Positions 8,733 through 18,400 of a stretch of 54,298 bases of DNA are shown here, one piece after another. The DNA lies in the NCBI GenBank assembly GCA_025449935.1, contig JANWIJ010000079.1, positions 1 to 54,298 of the forward strand. Direction: 5' to 3'. The position numbers were made by a program, and so were the translations under genes. Every line of letters begins with the position of its first letter. Within the stretch, counting starts at the first letter, position 1. This DNA comes from Chitinophagaceae bacterium (GTDB lineage: Bacteria; Bacteroidota; Bacteroidia; Chitinophagales; Chitinophagaceae). The notes beneath the pieces are model-generated. The model saw nothing but the letters and a program-made list of their open reading frames with translations. It ran no database searches and had not been told where the DNA came from.

Positions 8733-9191
8733 TCAGAGTCTTATCATGTTAACCGGGTCTTCAAAATCTTTTCTCATCGGGTTCCTTCCTTCCCATCCGT
8801 CCGGCAGTATCAGCAGCCGAAGGTCTGGATGGTTGAGAAAATTGACACCAAACATTTCGTATACCTCCCGTTCGTGGAATTCCGCGGTTCTCCATATATG
8901 GGAAACCGCTTCAATTCCAGGTTGGCTGCTGTCAAGTTTGGATTTGATAACAATTGTATGCCTGTACTGCGTGGATGATAAATGATAAACCATCGACAGG
9001 TGGGTTTTCCAGTCAACACAGGTCAGGCAAAAAAGATAATCGAAGAATAGTGAACGGTCATTCCGTAACGGCTGCGCCAGCAACAACCAGTCTTTTGGTT
9101 CCACGTTGACCGTAAGCCAATCTCCACCTTCTTCAAAAGTGGCAGCCGGGAGTAGTTCAGTTATTTTGGTTCTCAGCTCTTCGTTCAGCAT
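8733..9191 (-). CDS. nuoC: NADH-quinone oxidoreductase subunit C
   Basis: A 152-residue subunit of the 30-kDa complex I family. The signature is HEREVYEMFGVNFLNHPDLR near residues 96-115, followed by LPDGWEGRNPMRKDF. I chose the ATG at 9191 (MLNEELRTKI...). The open frame continues upstream to 9305, but that extension would run 97 bp into nuoB, is low-complexity, and is not expected in the family. With this start nuoC begins 17 bp after nuoB. The protein is part of the peripheral arm with NuoB, D and I. Confidence 0.93.
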   Translation of the reverse strand: MLNEELRTKITELLPAATFEEGGDWLTVNVEPKDWLLLAQPLRNDRSLFFDYLFCLTCVDWKTHLSMVYHLSSTQYRHTIVIKSKLDSSQPGIEAVSHIWRTAEFHEREVYEMFGVNFLNHPDLRLLILPDGWEGRNPMRKDFEDPVNMIRL

Positions 9192-9208
9192 AACAATAAT
9201 TACGATTC

Positions 9209-9781
9209 TTAATCCTTTCTGATCTGTTCCCTGGTCAGCCCGCTTTTTATTTTTTCCTGCAGCGTTATCAATGCGTGAAGCAGTGCTTCCGGCCGGGGCG
9301 GGCAACCCGCCACGTATACATCCACCGGGATGATATGGTCAGCCCCCTTTACCACCGAATAGGTGTTATAAAAGAAAGGGCCGCCGCTGATGGCACAGGC
9401 TCCCATGGCAATTACATATTTTGGATCAGCCATCTGGTCGTACAATCTTTTTAGTACCGGCCCCATTTTATTGACAATGGTTCCGGCGATGATGATTACA
9501 TCAGCCTGCCGCGGCGTAGCCCTGGCAACTTCAAAACCAAACCTGGAAAAATCGTATTTCGCAGAAGCGACCGCCATCATTTCAATACCGCAGCAACTGG
9601 TGGCAAAAGTCAGTGGCCAGAGAGAATTAGACCTGGCCCAGTTGATAACGTCATCCAGCTTACTAAGGACGATCCCACCACCCGGTGTTTCATGAATCTT
9701 CCCGGGGAAAGAAGTCTTTTCATCCTTCCCGGCGGAGGGGAAATTGGCAGTTTCGTTTAGTATTTTATTTTCTTCGCTCAT
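9209..9781 (-). CDS. nuoB: NADH-quinone oxidoreductase subunit B
   Basis: A 190-residue iron-sulfur subunit binding the terminal cluster N2 that reduces quinone. The tandem cysteines of [10 protein letters not shown] (residues ~63-64), the Cys in [10 protein letters not shown] and the Cys in [10 protein letters not shown] are all present. The N-terminal ~35 residues are a polar, poorly conserved extension. It follows nuoA with an 85-bp gap that holds a tiny ORF with its stop 4 bp before this ATG. Full-length and intact. Confidence 0.96.
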   Translation of the reverse strand: MSEENKILNETANFPSAGKDEKTSFPGKIHETPGGGIVLSKLDDVINWARSNSLWPLTFATSCCGIEMMAVASAKYDFSRFGFEVARATPRQADVIIIAGTIVNKMGPVLKRLYDQMADPKYVIAMGACAISGGPFFYNTYSVVKGADHIIPVDVYVAGCPPRPEALLHALITLQEKIKSGLTREQIRKD

Positions 9782-9785
9782 TATC

Positions 9786-9866
9786 TTAATAAAATCGGTT
9801 CTTACTGTCCGACCAGGCTTGTTCTGTACCTGGGGCGGCCACCTCTTTTGCAGTGGGAGGCGTCAT
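9786..9866 (-). CDS. Possible 26-residue ORF bridging nuoA and nuoB
   Basis: The nuoA-nuoB gap holds an ATG frame of 26 codons ([20 protein letters not shown]...). Its ATG overlaps the nuoA stop as TAATG and its TAA lies 4 bp before the nuoB ATG, so it fills the gap almost exactly. This is the arrangement expected for translational coupling from nuoA through to nuoB. The peptide is hydrophilic with no recognisable motif. It could be a coupling spacer or a degraded C-terminal extension of NuoA. No evidence of function beyond position. Confidence 0.3.
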   Translation of the reverse strand: MTPPTAKEVAAPGTEQAWSDSKNRFY

Positions 9867-10216
9867 TACATCCATTTCAAGGCACCTTTTTTATGGGCAT
9901 ATAAAAAGCCCATGAATAAAATAAAAAAGAAAATACCAATTTCAATCAGCGCTACCCAGCCGATACTTTTCGCCACCACGGCCCAGGGATATAAAAAAAC
10001 CAGTTCGACATCAAATATCAGGAATAGCAGGGCAAACAGGTAATAACCTACGTTTAATTGTACCCATGTTTTTCCCCGGGTAGGGATACCGCATTCATAT
10101 GGCTCACCTTTTTGCTTATTGGTAGTTGCCTTTAATACAAATTTTGAGATAAGGATAGCAATGCCGGAGAAGGCAATGGCTGCAATAATCAATACAATAA
10201 GCGAGGAAGCACCCAT
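9866..10216 (-). CDS. nuoA: NADH-quinone oxidoreductase subunit A
   Basis: A 116-residue protein with three transmembrane helices. The NuoA loop signature is GEPYECGIPTRG (ECG motif, residues ~38-49), with the conserved Cys of the quinone-proximal loop, followed by YYLFALLFLIFDVELVFLYPW. It belongs to the proximal membrane arm. It is the first nuo subunit gene and follows the second flavoprotein reductase gene by 51 bp. Length is normal and the ATG at 10216 is unambiguous. Confidence 0.96.
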   Translation of the reverse strand: MGASSLIVLIIAAIAFSGIAILISKFVLKATTNKQKGEPYECGIPTRGKTWVQLNVGYYLFALLFLIFDVELVFLYPWAVVAKSIGWVALIEIGIFFFILFMGFLYAHKKGALKWM

Positions 10217-10267
10217 GTGCAGATTGATTTGTACGAATATACCAACAAAGCGCTGAACTTAAAAGCG

Positions 10268-11005
10268 TCAATTATCAACTTCGTCCGTAAGAAAAAATTC
10301 CTGGTGGATTGTTTTGGTATCATAACCCATTTCCACAATTTTCTTTTTTGCATCTTCCATCATATTTTGCCAACCACAAAGAAAAAAATGAGCCGGCTGC
10401 TTTTGCCGGCATAGTTCTTCATACACGGGATGAACATAACCCTGCCGGTCCTCCCAGTTTTCGCGGGACAATGTAGGGATATAATGGAAACCCGCCGTTT
10501 TTTCCTGCAGTTGTTTTAACTCATCATAATAAAGCAGGTTCTCTTTTTTCCTGCACCCAAAAATGAGGTAGATATTCTTAAAAGGGATGTTATGCAGGTG
10601 TATGTAGTTGATCATGCCCCGGAATGGAGCCAGCCCGGTACCGGTACAAATAAGAAAGATATCCTTATCCAATCGGGGCGGTAACACGAAAATACCCTGT
10701 GCCCCGCGAACGGTTATTTCGCTCCCTACTTTAATCTCATTAAAAAGATAAGTTGTGCCGGCGCCACCTGGCAGTAATATAATGATCAGTTCAAATACAT
10801 TTGTCCCGTCGGGCCAGGAAGCGATGGAATAATTGCGCCAGCGGCGGGCTGGTTCATCATGAATGGGCAGGTCCAGTGTGATGAACTGGCCGGGGACAAA
10901 ATCGAATTTTTCCAGTTCAGGGATCTGTATCCAGAAACGTTTCGTGGCCGGGTTATATTCTTCAATGCGTATTACTTTAGCTTTCCGCCAGGGTTGCAGA
11001 CTCAT
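10268..11005 (-). CDS. Ferredoxin-NADP+ reductase-like flavoprotein, copy 1
   Basis: A 245-residue protein of the ferredoxin-NADP reductase (FNR) fold. The N-terminal FAD-binding barrel has the RNYSIAS motif (residues ~57-63) and a GGAGTTYLF segment. The C-terminal nucleotide-binding half has CTGTGLAPFR (~119-128), IFGCRKKENLLYYDEL and FFLCGWQNM. It most likely moves electrons between NAD(P)H and ferredoxin or flavodoxin in the cytoplasm. It is a close paralogue of the neighbouring upstream gene. Its C-terminus ends HQEFFLTDEVDN, lacking the E-x-YG-type end seen in copy 2, which may change how NADP(H) stacks on FAD. It lies 51 bp before nuoA. A plain NAD(P)H-flavin reductase is an alternative. 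Confidence 0.85.
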   Translation of the reverse strand: MSLQPWRKAKVIRIEEYNPATKRFWIQIPELEKFDFVPGQFITLDLPIHDEPARRWRNYSIASWPDGTNVFELIIILLPGGAGTTYLFNEIKVGSEITVRGAQGIFVLPPRLDKDIFLICTGTGLAPFRGMINYIHLHNIPFKNIYLIFGCRKKENLLYYDELKQLQEKTAGFHYIPTLSRENWEDRQGYVHPVYEELCRQKQPAHFFLCGWQNMMEDAKKKIVEMGYDTKTIHQEFFLTDEVDN

Positions 11006-11021
11006 ACAGGGCTTGTTTATT

Positions 11022-11029
11022 CAAAAGTA
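11022..11029 (-). promoter_or_regulatory. Candidate -7 element before FNR copy 1
   Basis: The minus strand reads TACTTTTG, a perfect match to the Bacteroidota -7 consensus TAnnTTTG, about 17 bp before the ATG of the second reductase gene. No clear -33 TTTG was found at the usual distance. It suggests that this reductase and the nuo genes can be transcribed independently of the first reductase. Confidence 0.4.
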
Positions 11030-11073
11030 AAATACAAATAATTGCATTAAAAGTGAAATAGGGAAACGGGCCT

Positions 11074-11796
11074 TTAGCCATACAGTTCCTGGTGAATTGC
11101 TTTTTTATCATAGCCCATTTCCACGATTTTCTTTTTGGCATCATCGATCATGTTTTTCCATCCGCAAAGAAAGAATTGTGCTGGTTGTTTTTCCCGGCAG
11201 AGTTCCTCGTATACCGGGTGAACATATCCATGATGATGTCCTTCCAACTGTTCCCGGGATAGTGTGGGGAGGTAATGAAAACCCGGTAATTTTTCCTGGA
11301 AAGATTTTAGTTCATCATAATACATCAGGTCCGCTTTTTTCCGGCAGCCAAAAATGAGGTAAATGTTTTTGAAAGGTATTTGGTGAAGATGCAGGTAATT
11401 GATCATGCTTCTGAAAGGCGCTAATCCCGTGCCGGTACAGATAAGGAAAATATCTTTATCAATCTGCTGCGGTAAAACAAATACTCCCTGCGGTCCGCGG
11501 AAAGTTAATTCACTGCCGGCACTTATTTCATTAAAGAGATAAGTGGTGCCCGCCCCTCCCTCTGCCAGGACGATCAGCAATTCAACGACATTCGTACCAT
11601 CCGGCCAGGAGGCAATGGAATAGCTCCTCCACCGTTTATTGGGTTTTTCATGAATAGGCAGGTCAAGCGTAATAAACTGGCCGGGTATAAAATCAAACCG
11701 GTCGGTTTCAGGAATTTCGATCCAGAACCTTTTGGTATTGGGCGTATAATCTTCAATGCGCAGCACCTTGCCTTTCCGCCAGGGTTGAAGAGCCAT
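11074..11796 (-). CDS. Ferredoxin-NADP+ reductase-like flavoprotein, copy 2
   Basis: A 240-residue FNR-fold oxidoreductase, by eye about three quarters identical to the gene just downstream. It shows the FAD motif RSYSIAS, the nucleotide-binding CTGTGLAPFR, the IFGCRKKADLMYYDEL segment and FFLCGWKNM. It ends in HQELYG, the usual C-terminal type for small bacterial FNRs, with an aromatic residue expected to stack on the flavin. The two copies look like a tandem duplication. It is divergent from mfd across a 98-bp intergenic region. Position immediately before a NuoEFG-less nuo operon suggests a role in pairing NAD(P)H and ferredoxin pools with complex I (inference). Confidence 0.85.
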   Translation of the reverse strand: MALQPWRKGKVLRIEDYTPNTKRFWIEIPETDRFDFIPGQFITLDLPIHEKPNKRWRSYSIASWPDGTNVVELLIVLAEGGAGTTYLFNEISAGSELTFRGPQGVFVLPQQIDKDIFLICTGTGLAPFRSMINYLHLHQIPFKNIYLIFGCRKKADLMYYDELKSFQEKLPGFHYLPTLSREQLEGHHHGYVHPVYEELCREKQPAQFFLCGWKNMIDDAKKKIVEMGYDKKAIHQELYG

Positions 11797-11810
11797 TGGT
11801 TTTGTTTATA

Positions 11811-11818
11811 CAAATGTA
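11811..11818 (-). promoter_or_regulatory. Candidate -7 element before FNR copy 2
   Basis: The minus strand reads TACATTTG, matching TAnnTTTG exactly, 15 bp before the ATG at 11796. A -33 TTTG at standard spacing is not evident. Likely start of the reductase-nuo transcript. Confidence 0.4.
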
Positions 11819-11878
11819 AAGGACTATTGCCTAGAAATTAATACTCAAAAATCATTTTAGCCAATGCTGTCCGCGGGT

Positions 11879-11886
11879 TAACTTTG
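11879..11886 (+). promoter_or_regulatory. Candidate -7 element before mfd
   Basis: TAACTTTG matches the TAnnTTTG consensus and ends 8 bp before the mfd ATG, so the transcript would have almost no leader. A weak TTTT tract lies at the -33 distance (about 11855-11858). Confidence 0.4.
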
Positions 11887-11894
11887 CGCCTCTG

Positions 11895-14800
11895 ATGAGT
11901 GTAAGGGATTTGTTGTTACAGTATCAAAATACTCCCCGCCTTTTTCAACTGGCGGACAAGCTTTCTTTTGCCCAACCCCAGAAAATCTACCTGAAAAATT
12001 TACGGGGAAGTTCCTCCCAGTTTGTTGTGGCCGCGGCATTTCAGCATCCGGCCTGTTCACAGCTCAATCACCTTATTATATTGAATGATACAGAAGAAGC
12101 CGCTTATTTTCATAACACGCTGGAAAACCTGACAGAGGCACTGGACCTGTTTTATTTCCCTTCTTCATTTAAAAACAGGAAGAATTACCAGCTCCTGAAT
12201 TCATCCCATGTGATGTTGCGGACGGAGGCGCTGACAAAAATTGCGGCAGGCGGAAATAAAAAAATACTGGTCACTTATCCCGAAGCCCTGTTTGAAAAGG
12301 TGATGTTGCCCTCCACACTTTCTTCCAACATCATCCATATAAAAGCCGGTGACACATTAAACGTTGAAGCGTTGCTGCTGAAGCTGGCAGATTACGGGTT
12401 TGAAAGAACCGATTTTGTATATGAGCCCGGCCAGTTTGCCATCAGGGGCGGCATACTGGATATCTATTCGTTTGGCAATGAAAAACCTTACCGGTTCGAA
12501 TTATTCGGCAACGATGTGGATTCTATCCGCATTGTCGACCCGGAATCTCAACTGAGTGAACGAAAATTATTACAGGTAAGTATTATTCCGAACCTGGATA
12601 AACAATTTGATGATGAAGAAAGAATTTCCCTCTTTGAATTTTTACCTGCCAATACAGTCTGCTGGATACAGGACTATGCAGTGTGCAGGGAAAAACTGGA
12701 GGATTGTGAAGAGGACCTGGATGCTTTCTTAAGATGGCAGGAGGAAACAAAAATCCCGGGTGTACAACGAACTGCACCCGAAGATGCCGATGACAGGTTG
12801 TTGAAGAAGGACGTGAGTCAAACTGATTTCATTGCAGTACCGCGCCTGCAGCAGGAATTTGAAAAAAAGCATTTGGTTGAGTTTGGATACCAGCCTTCCC
12901 TGGCTGATGTTGAGATTGAGTTTACTACCCGGGAACAACCCGCGTTTAACCGCCAGTTTGAATTGCTCATCAAAGACCTTAAGAACTGGGAAGCTAGAGG
13001 TTTCCAGCTTTACCTGTTCGCAGATAACCCCAAACAACTCGAAAGACTTCAAAGCATATTTGATGACTTAAAAGCAGCTATTGTTTTTAATCCCGTAGCG
13101 GTTTCTATTCACGAAGGATTTATCGATGAAGATCAGAAGCTGGTTTGTTACACGGATCACCAGGTTTTTCAGCGGTATCACAAATACAAGGTCAAGCAGG
13201 CCTATAATAAAAACAAGGCATTAACCTTACGGACCTTACGGGAACTGCAACCCGGGGATTTTGTCACACATATTGATCATGGCGTGGGAGTTTTCAGCGG
13301 CCTGCAGAAACTGGAAGTGAATGGCAGGCTGCAGGAGGCGGTACGTCTGATCTATAAAGACAGTGATATTCTTTATGTGAACATCAACAGCCTTCATAAG
13401 GTTGCCAAGTATACCGGGAAAGAAGGAAGCATTCCCAAAATTAATAAACTGGGGAGTGATGTATGGAACAGGCTGAAAGAAAAGACCAAATCAAAAGTCA
13501 AGGAAATTGCCTTTGACCTGATTAAATTATATGCCAAAAGAAAAGCCCAGCATGGTTTTCAGCATTCCCCGGACAACTATATGCAAACAGAACTGGAAGC
13601 CTCGTTTATTTATGAGGACACACCTGACCAGAGCAAGGCAACGGCCGATGTAAAAAAAGACATGGAGTCTCCTTCGCCGATGGACAGGCTGGTTTGTGGT
13701 GATGTGGGTTTTGGAAAAACAGAAGTTGCCATCCGGGCGGCCTTTAAAACCTGTCTCGACGGAAAGCAGGCGGCTGTGCTGGTTCCCACCACTATTCTTG
13801 CTTTCCAGCACTATAAAACATTTGGGGAAAGACTAAAAGATTTCCCGGTTACAGTTGATTACATAAATCGGTTCAAATCTCCGAAGGAAAGAAAAGAAAC
13901 CCTGAAGAGGCTGGAAGAAGGAAAGGTGGACATTATCATCGGTACCCATGGATTGTTGGGCAAAGAGGTAAAATTCAAAGAACTTGGATTACTCGTTGTC
14001 GATGAGGAACAAAAATTCGGGGTCGGGCATAAAGAAAAAATTAAAACACTCCGTACCGCCGTTGATTGCCTGACATTAACCGCCACGCCAATTCCAAGAA
14101 CCTTACAATTTTCGCTGATGGGTGCCAGGGACCTCAGTATTATCAACACCCCGCCGCCCAACAGGCAGCCCATTCAAACGGAAGTACTGGTATATAATGA
14201 AGATTTTATCCGGGATGCGATTTATTTTGAAACGGAAAGGGGAGGGCAGGTGTTTTTTATTTATAACCGCATCGCGGGCCTTGCAGAAATGGCAGCCATC
14301 ATCCAGGGATTGTGTCCTGATTTGAGCATCGGCTATGCGCATGGCCAAATGGAAGGTCATCACCTGGAAGAAAGAATTTTAGATTTCATTGAGAAAAAGT
14401 ATGATGTACTTGTCTGCACCAACATAGTTGAAAGTGGTGTCGATATTGCCAACGTAAATACCATACTCGTCAATAATGCCCACCAGTTCGGGTTAAGTGA
14501 TTTACACCAGCTGAGAGGCCGGGTAGGCCGCAGCAATAAAAAAGCATTTTGCTATTTGCTGGCTCCGCCAATGAGCACATTGCCCAACGATTCAAGGAAA
14601 CGCCTGCAAACCCTGGAACAGCATAGTGAACTCGGGAGCGGGTTCCAGATAGCCATGAGAGACCTGGACATACGGGGCGCCGGTAATTTATTAGGAGGAG
14701 AGCAAAGTGGTTTTATGGCCGAGATTGGTTTTGAGATGTACCAGAAAATACTGGATGAAGCCATCCGGGAATTAAAGAGAACTGATTTTAAAGACCTGTT

Positions 14801-15314
14801 TAAAGAAGAGATAGCCAGACAGGATGATTTTGTACAGGATTGTACGATTGATACCGACCTGGAGATCCTGATTCCCGATGAATATGTAGAAAGTATTACT
14901 GAAAGACTTTCATTGTACCAGCGGCTTGACGATTGTGAAACAGAAGAGGATCTGGCTGCCATGAGAACAGAACTGGAAGACCGGTTTGGAGCATTGCCGC
15001 TGCAGGTAGCAGACCTGTTTATTACGGTTCGTTGCCGTAAACTGGCTGTTGATCTCGGCTTTGAAAAAATGTCTTTAAAAGACAATACGCTTCGTTGTTT
15101 CTTTATCAATCGCCCCGATTCCCCGTATTTCGAATCAGGTATATTTCAAAAGATCATTGATTTTTTGCAAACCGGGACCAATAAGGCCAAACTTAAGCAA
15201 ACAGGCCGGTTGTTTATGCTGATAGCCAACGAGATGAAAAACATGGATGAAATGCACCGCTTCCTGGCCAGCATGCATCTATACTGTTTTGCAGGAAAAG
15301 CAATCTTATCCTGA
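11895..15314 (+). CDS. mfd: Transcription-repair coupling factor
   Basis: A 1139-residue ATP-dependent translocase that removes stalled RNA polymerase and recruits UvrA. Visible in order: an N-terminal UvrB-homology module, a CarD-like RNA polymerase interaction domain around residues 445-540 (LQPGDFVTHIDHGVGVFSGL), a RecG-like helicase core with Walker A GDVGFGKTEVA near residue 602-612, the DEEQ box in VVDEEQKFGV near residue 703, the TATPIPRTL motif, helicase motif VI QLRGRVGRS, and the C-terminal TRCF domain. Length is typical. It is transcribed divergently from the reductase-nuo operon. Nothing unusual was seen. Confidence 0.97.
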   Translation: MSVRDLLLQYQNTPRLFQLADKLSFAQPQKIYLKNLRGSSSQFVVAAAFQHPACSQLNHLIILNDTEEAAYFHNTLENLTEALDLFYFPSSFKNRKNYQLLNSSHVMLRTEALTKIAAGGNKKILVTYPEALFEKVMLPSTLSSNIIHIKAGDTLNVEALLLKLADYGFERTDFVYEPGQFAIRGGILDIYSFGNEKPYRFELFGNDVDSIRIVDPESQLSERKLLQVSIIPNLDKQFDDEERISLFEFLPANTVCWIQDYAVCREKLEDCEEDLDAFLRWQEETKIPGVQRTAPEDADDRLLKKDVSQTDFIAVPRLQQEFEKKHLVEFGYQPSLADVEIEFTTREQPAFNRQFELLIKDLKNWEARGFQLYLFADNPKQLERLQSIFDDLKAAIVFNPVAVSIHEGFIDEDQKLVCYTDHQVFQRYHKYKVKQAYNKNKALTLRTLRELQPGDFVTHIDHGVGVFSGLQKLEVNGRLQEAVRLIYKDSDILYVNINSLHKVAKYTGKEGSIPKINKLGSDVWNRLKEKTKSKVKEIAFDLIKLYAKRKAQHGFQHSPDNYMQTELEASFIYEDTPDQSKATADVKKDMESPSPMDRLVCGDVGFGKTEVAIRAAFKTCLDGKQAAVLVPTTILAFQHYKTFGERLKDFPVTVDYINRFKSPKERKETLKRLEEGKVDIIIGTHGLLGKEVKFKELGLLVVDEEQKFGVGHKEKIKTLRTAVDCLTLTATPIPRTLQFSLMGARDLSIINTPPPNRQPIQTEVLVYNEDFIRDAIYFETERGGQVFFIYNRIAGLAEMAAIIQGLCPDLSIGYAHGQMEGHHLEERILDFIEKKYDVLVCTNIVESGVDIANVNTILVNNAHQFGLSDLHQLRGRVGRSNKKAFCYLLAPPMSTLPNDSRKRLQTLEQHSELGSGFQIAMRDLDIRGAGNLLGGEQSGFMAEIGFEMYQKILDEAIRELKRTDFKDLFKEEIARQDDFVQDCTIDTDLEILIPDEYVESITERLSLYQRLDDCETEEDLAAMRTELEDRFGALPLQVADLFITVRCRKLAVDLGFEKMSLKDNTLRCFFINRPDSPYFESGIFQKIIDFLQTGTNKAKLKQTGRLFMLIANEMKNMDEMHRFLASMHLYCFAGKAILS

Positions 15315-15401
15315 GATGCCACCGTACCTGTTCAGAACCCTTAATGGGAGTGGGTTTTCCGGGATATTTGTTTTATTTTTAATTCTTTATTTAAAGTGCC
15401 G

Positions 15402-18400
15402 ATGAGACCAAATCCAATTCCCCTGATAACTATCTGCCTGCTTGTGAGTTTTTCTTTGCTTGCCCAGGATGACTCCCGTTACGATTTATTGCTCCGTAGC
15501 GGAACACTTTCTCCAGAAAAAAATATCAGCACCGGGAAACTTGATCAGTTTAACCGTACTGCTTCCAGGACGTCAGGCAAAACTTTTGCTGTTATCCAGT
15601 TTGAATACCTGCCGACTACCTCAGAAAAACAACAATTATCCGCAGCAGGGGTTGAACTGCTTGACTATATTCCAAACAATGCATTTACGGTAACCATTGC
15701 CGGGTCTTTAAATATTGATTTGCTTAGCCTGGTGCAGGCACGGGCTATTATTACTCTTTCAGCCCTGCAAAAAATGCAACCGGAACTGGCAACCGGTAAT
15801 TTTCCGTCCTGGGCCGTGAAGGTGGCGGGTACGGTCGACGCCTGGATAAGTTTTCCAAAAACATTTGATTTTGAAACCGTAAAGGGAGAGCTGCAAAAGA
15901 GAAATTTTGAAATCATTTCTGCAGATTATAAGTCTTACCGCATTCTTGCATTGCGGGTACCTGTTACCAGGCTGGGAGAACTTGCCTTGTTACCTTTTAT
16001 CGAATATGTACAATCGGCTCCCGGTGAGGATAAACCTGTCAATTATAACAGCATGTTTTTGTCGAGGGCAAATGTGCTGAAAGCCCCGCTTGCCATTGGT
16101 GGTAAAAATCTGAACGGGCAGGATGTCGTTATCGGTATTGGCGAGGATGGGGATGCACAGACACATCTTGATTTTACAGGAAGACTGATCAATCGTACTG
16201 GTGAAATACCAAAAGCCCATGCTTCGCATGTCGTTGGCACGGTCGGGGGCGCGGGGATCATCCAGGAATTGTATGCGGGCTATGCTCCCAAAGCGACCAT
16301 GGTGACCCAGCTTTTGTCAAATATTTTAAAGCACGCTGCAACTTATGTGCAGGACTATGGAATGGTGATCACCAATAATTCTTATGGTTCAGTTGTAAAC
16401 GATTGTGCGTATAATGGTTTTTATGATCTCACGTCAAGGGTACTGGATCAGCAGGCATTTGATCTTCCTGAACTCCAGCACGTTTTTGCCGCGGGAAATG
16501 ATGGCGATAAAGTTTGTAGTCCTTACCCACCCGGATTCAGAAACGTGTTAGGTGGTTACCAGTCAGCAAAAAATGTTTTAACGGTTGGCAGTACGGATTA
16601 TAAAGGAAGCATCAGTGGATTTTCAAGCAGGGGACCAGTTAAAGATGGACGGATAAAACCCGAGATCATGGCACAGGGACAGTTTCTTGCGTCCACCTGG
16701 ATCAATAATCAGTATAGTTATAATAATGGAACCAGCATGGCCGCACCAGGTGTTTCCGGCGGGCTGGCATTGCTGGTTGAGCTTTACAGGGATTTAAACG
16801 GTGATACAAACCCAAAAAATGCCTTACTGAAAGCACTGTTATGTAACGGGGGATCGGACCGGGGAAATGCAGGACCTGATTATACCTATGGCTTCGGCAG
16901 CATGAACCTGTTGCGTTCTTCTGTGATGATGGAGAATGAAACTTATTTTACTTCAACCGTCACCCAGGGTTCCAATATCGTGGAGTCCATTTCAGTTCCG
17001 GCCAATACAGCGCAATTAAAAGTATTGGTATACTGGCAGGACCCTCCCGCTGCGTTGCTTGCCAGTAAAACATTAGTAAATGACTTGGACCTCGAAGTAG
17101 ATTCACCGGGAGGAACTGTTTTCCCGGTAAAACTCGACACAACTGCTGCCTTTGTCAATAATCCTTCAGGAACAGGAGCCGATCATCACAACAATATTGA
17201 ACAGGTGGTGATTAATAATCCGGCAGCCGGGGATTATGACCTTAGAGTTATCGGCACTACTATACCCCAGGGACCGCAAGAATATTTTTTGGTGTATGAC
17301 ATTATTCCTCAAAGCCTGGTACTGACCAATCCCATAGGCGGTGAAGCGTTTGTGCCGACCATTTCCCCGTTGAAAATAGATACGGTATATATTGAATGGG
17401 ATTCCTATGGGGATCCTGCCAATACTTTTACGCTGGAATTTTCAAGTGATAACGGAAATAACTGGAGCACTTTAAATAATAATATAGCCGCAGCAGCAAG
17501 GGTGTATAGCTGGGCAGTTCCCACCAATACACCTACCGACGTGGCGAGGATCAGGATCACGAAAAACAGCACTGCGTTTACACAAACAAGTTTGCCATTC
17601 ACGATTACGGACCTGGCAATTGATTCTTTAACGCCAACCCAATGCGAAGGATATATTCAATTAGGCTGGCGGAATGTTCCAGGAGCCACGGACTATGAAG
17701 TAATGATGTTGCAGGGTGCTGACATGGTTTCTGTCGCGACAACCACCCTCTTAAATTATACTTTCAGCGGCTTATCAAAAGATAGTGTATACTGGGTAGC
17801 AGTCAGGCCCAGAATAAATGGCAAACCGGGCAGAAGAGCCGCGGCCGTTTCGCGCCAGCCAAATACCGGAACCTGTTCAGGAACCATTTCTGATAATGAC
17901 CTGAAAATTGATGCCATCCTGTCTCCGGCTTCTTCCGGGAGACTATTTACGTTATCCGCTTTAACGAACAACGTCCCCGTTATCATACGTATTAAAAATC
18001 TTGATGACGCGGTTTCTTCAGGAAATATTAATGTAAGCTATTCCATCAACGCGGGAACACCCGTTACGGCCACCATCACCAGCCCGTTAGCCGATATCGC
18101 TGCAGGGGATTTTATTGATTATACTTTCAGCACTGGAGCCGATCTTTCTGCCGCGGGTACCTATAGCATTGAAGTGATTGCAACAAAGGCTTCTGACCCT
18201 GTTACTGCCAATAACAACCTGGCCAGAGTATTTAAGCAACTGGACAACCAGCCGTTCACCAATGGTGATCTGCCCTGGGAGGATAACCTGGAAGCAACCG
18301 CTGAACAGACAGTTATTGTTGACCAGATGGGCCTTGCCGGCAGCGACAGGTATGATTTTGTAAACAGTACCGTCTATGGCCGGCTAAGGACTTTTGTTAA

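Noticed and set aside
9192-9305. Upstream extension of nuoC
   Set aside because: It overlaps nuoB by 97 bp and is not found in NuoC proteins; the internal ATG at 9191 fits the family length.
14552-15109. 185-codon minus-strand frame opposite mfd
   Set aside because: Serine- and arginine-rich shadow of the mfd coding sequence; no domain.
15320-15365. AACCC...GGGTTTT structure after mfd as a terminator
   Set aside because: Five pairs with a long loop and a short T run; too weak.
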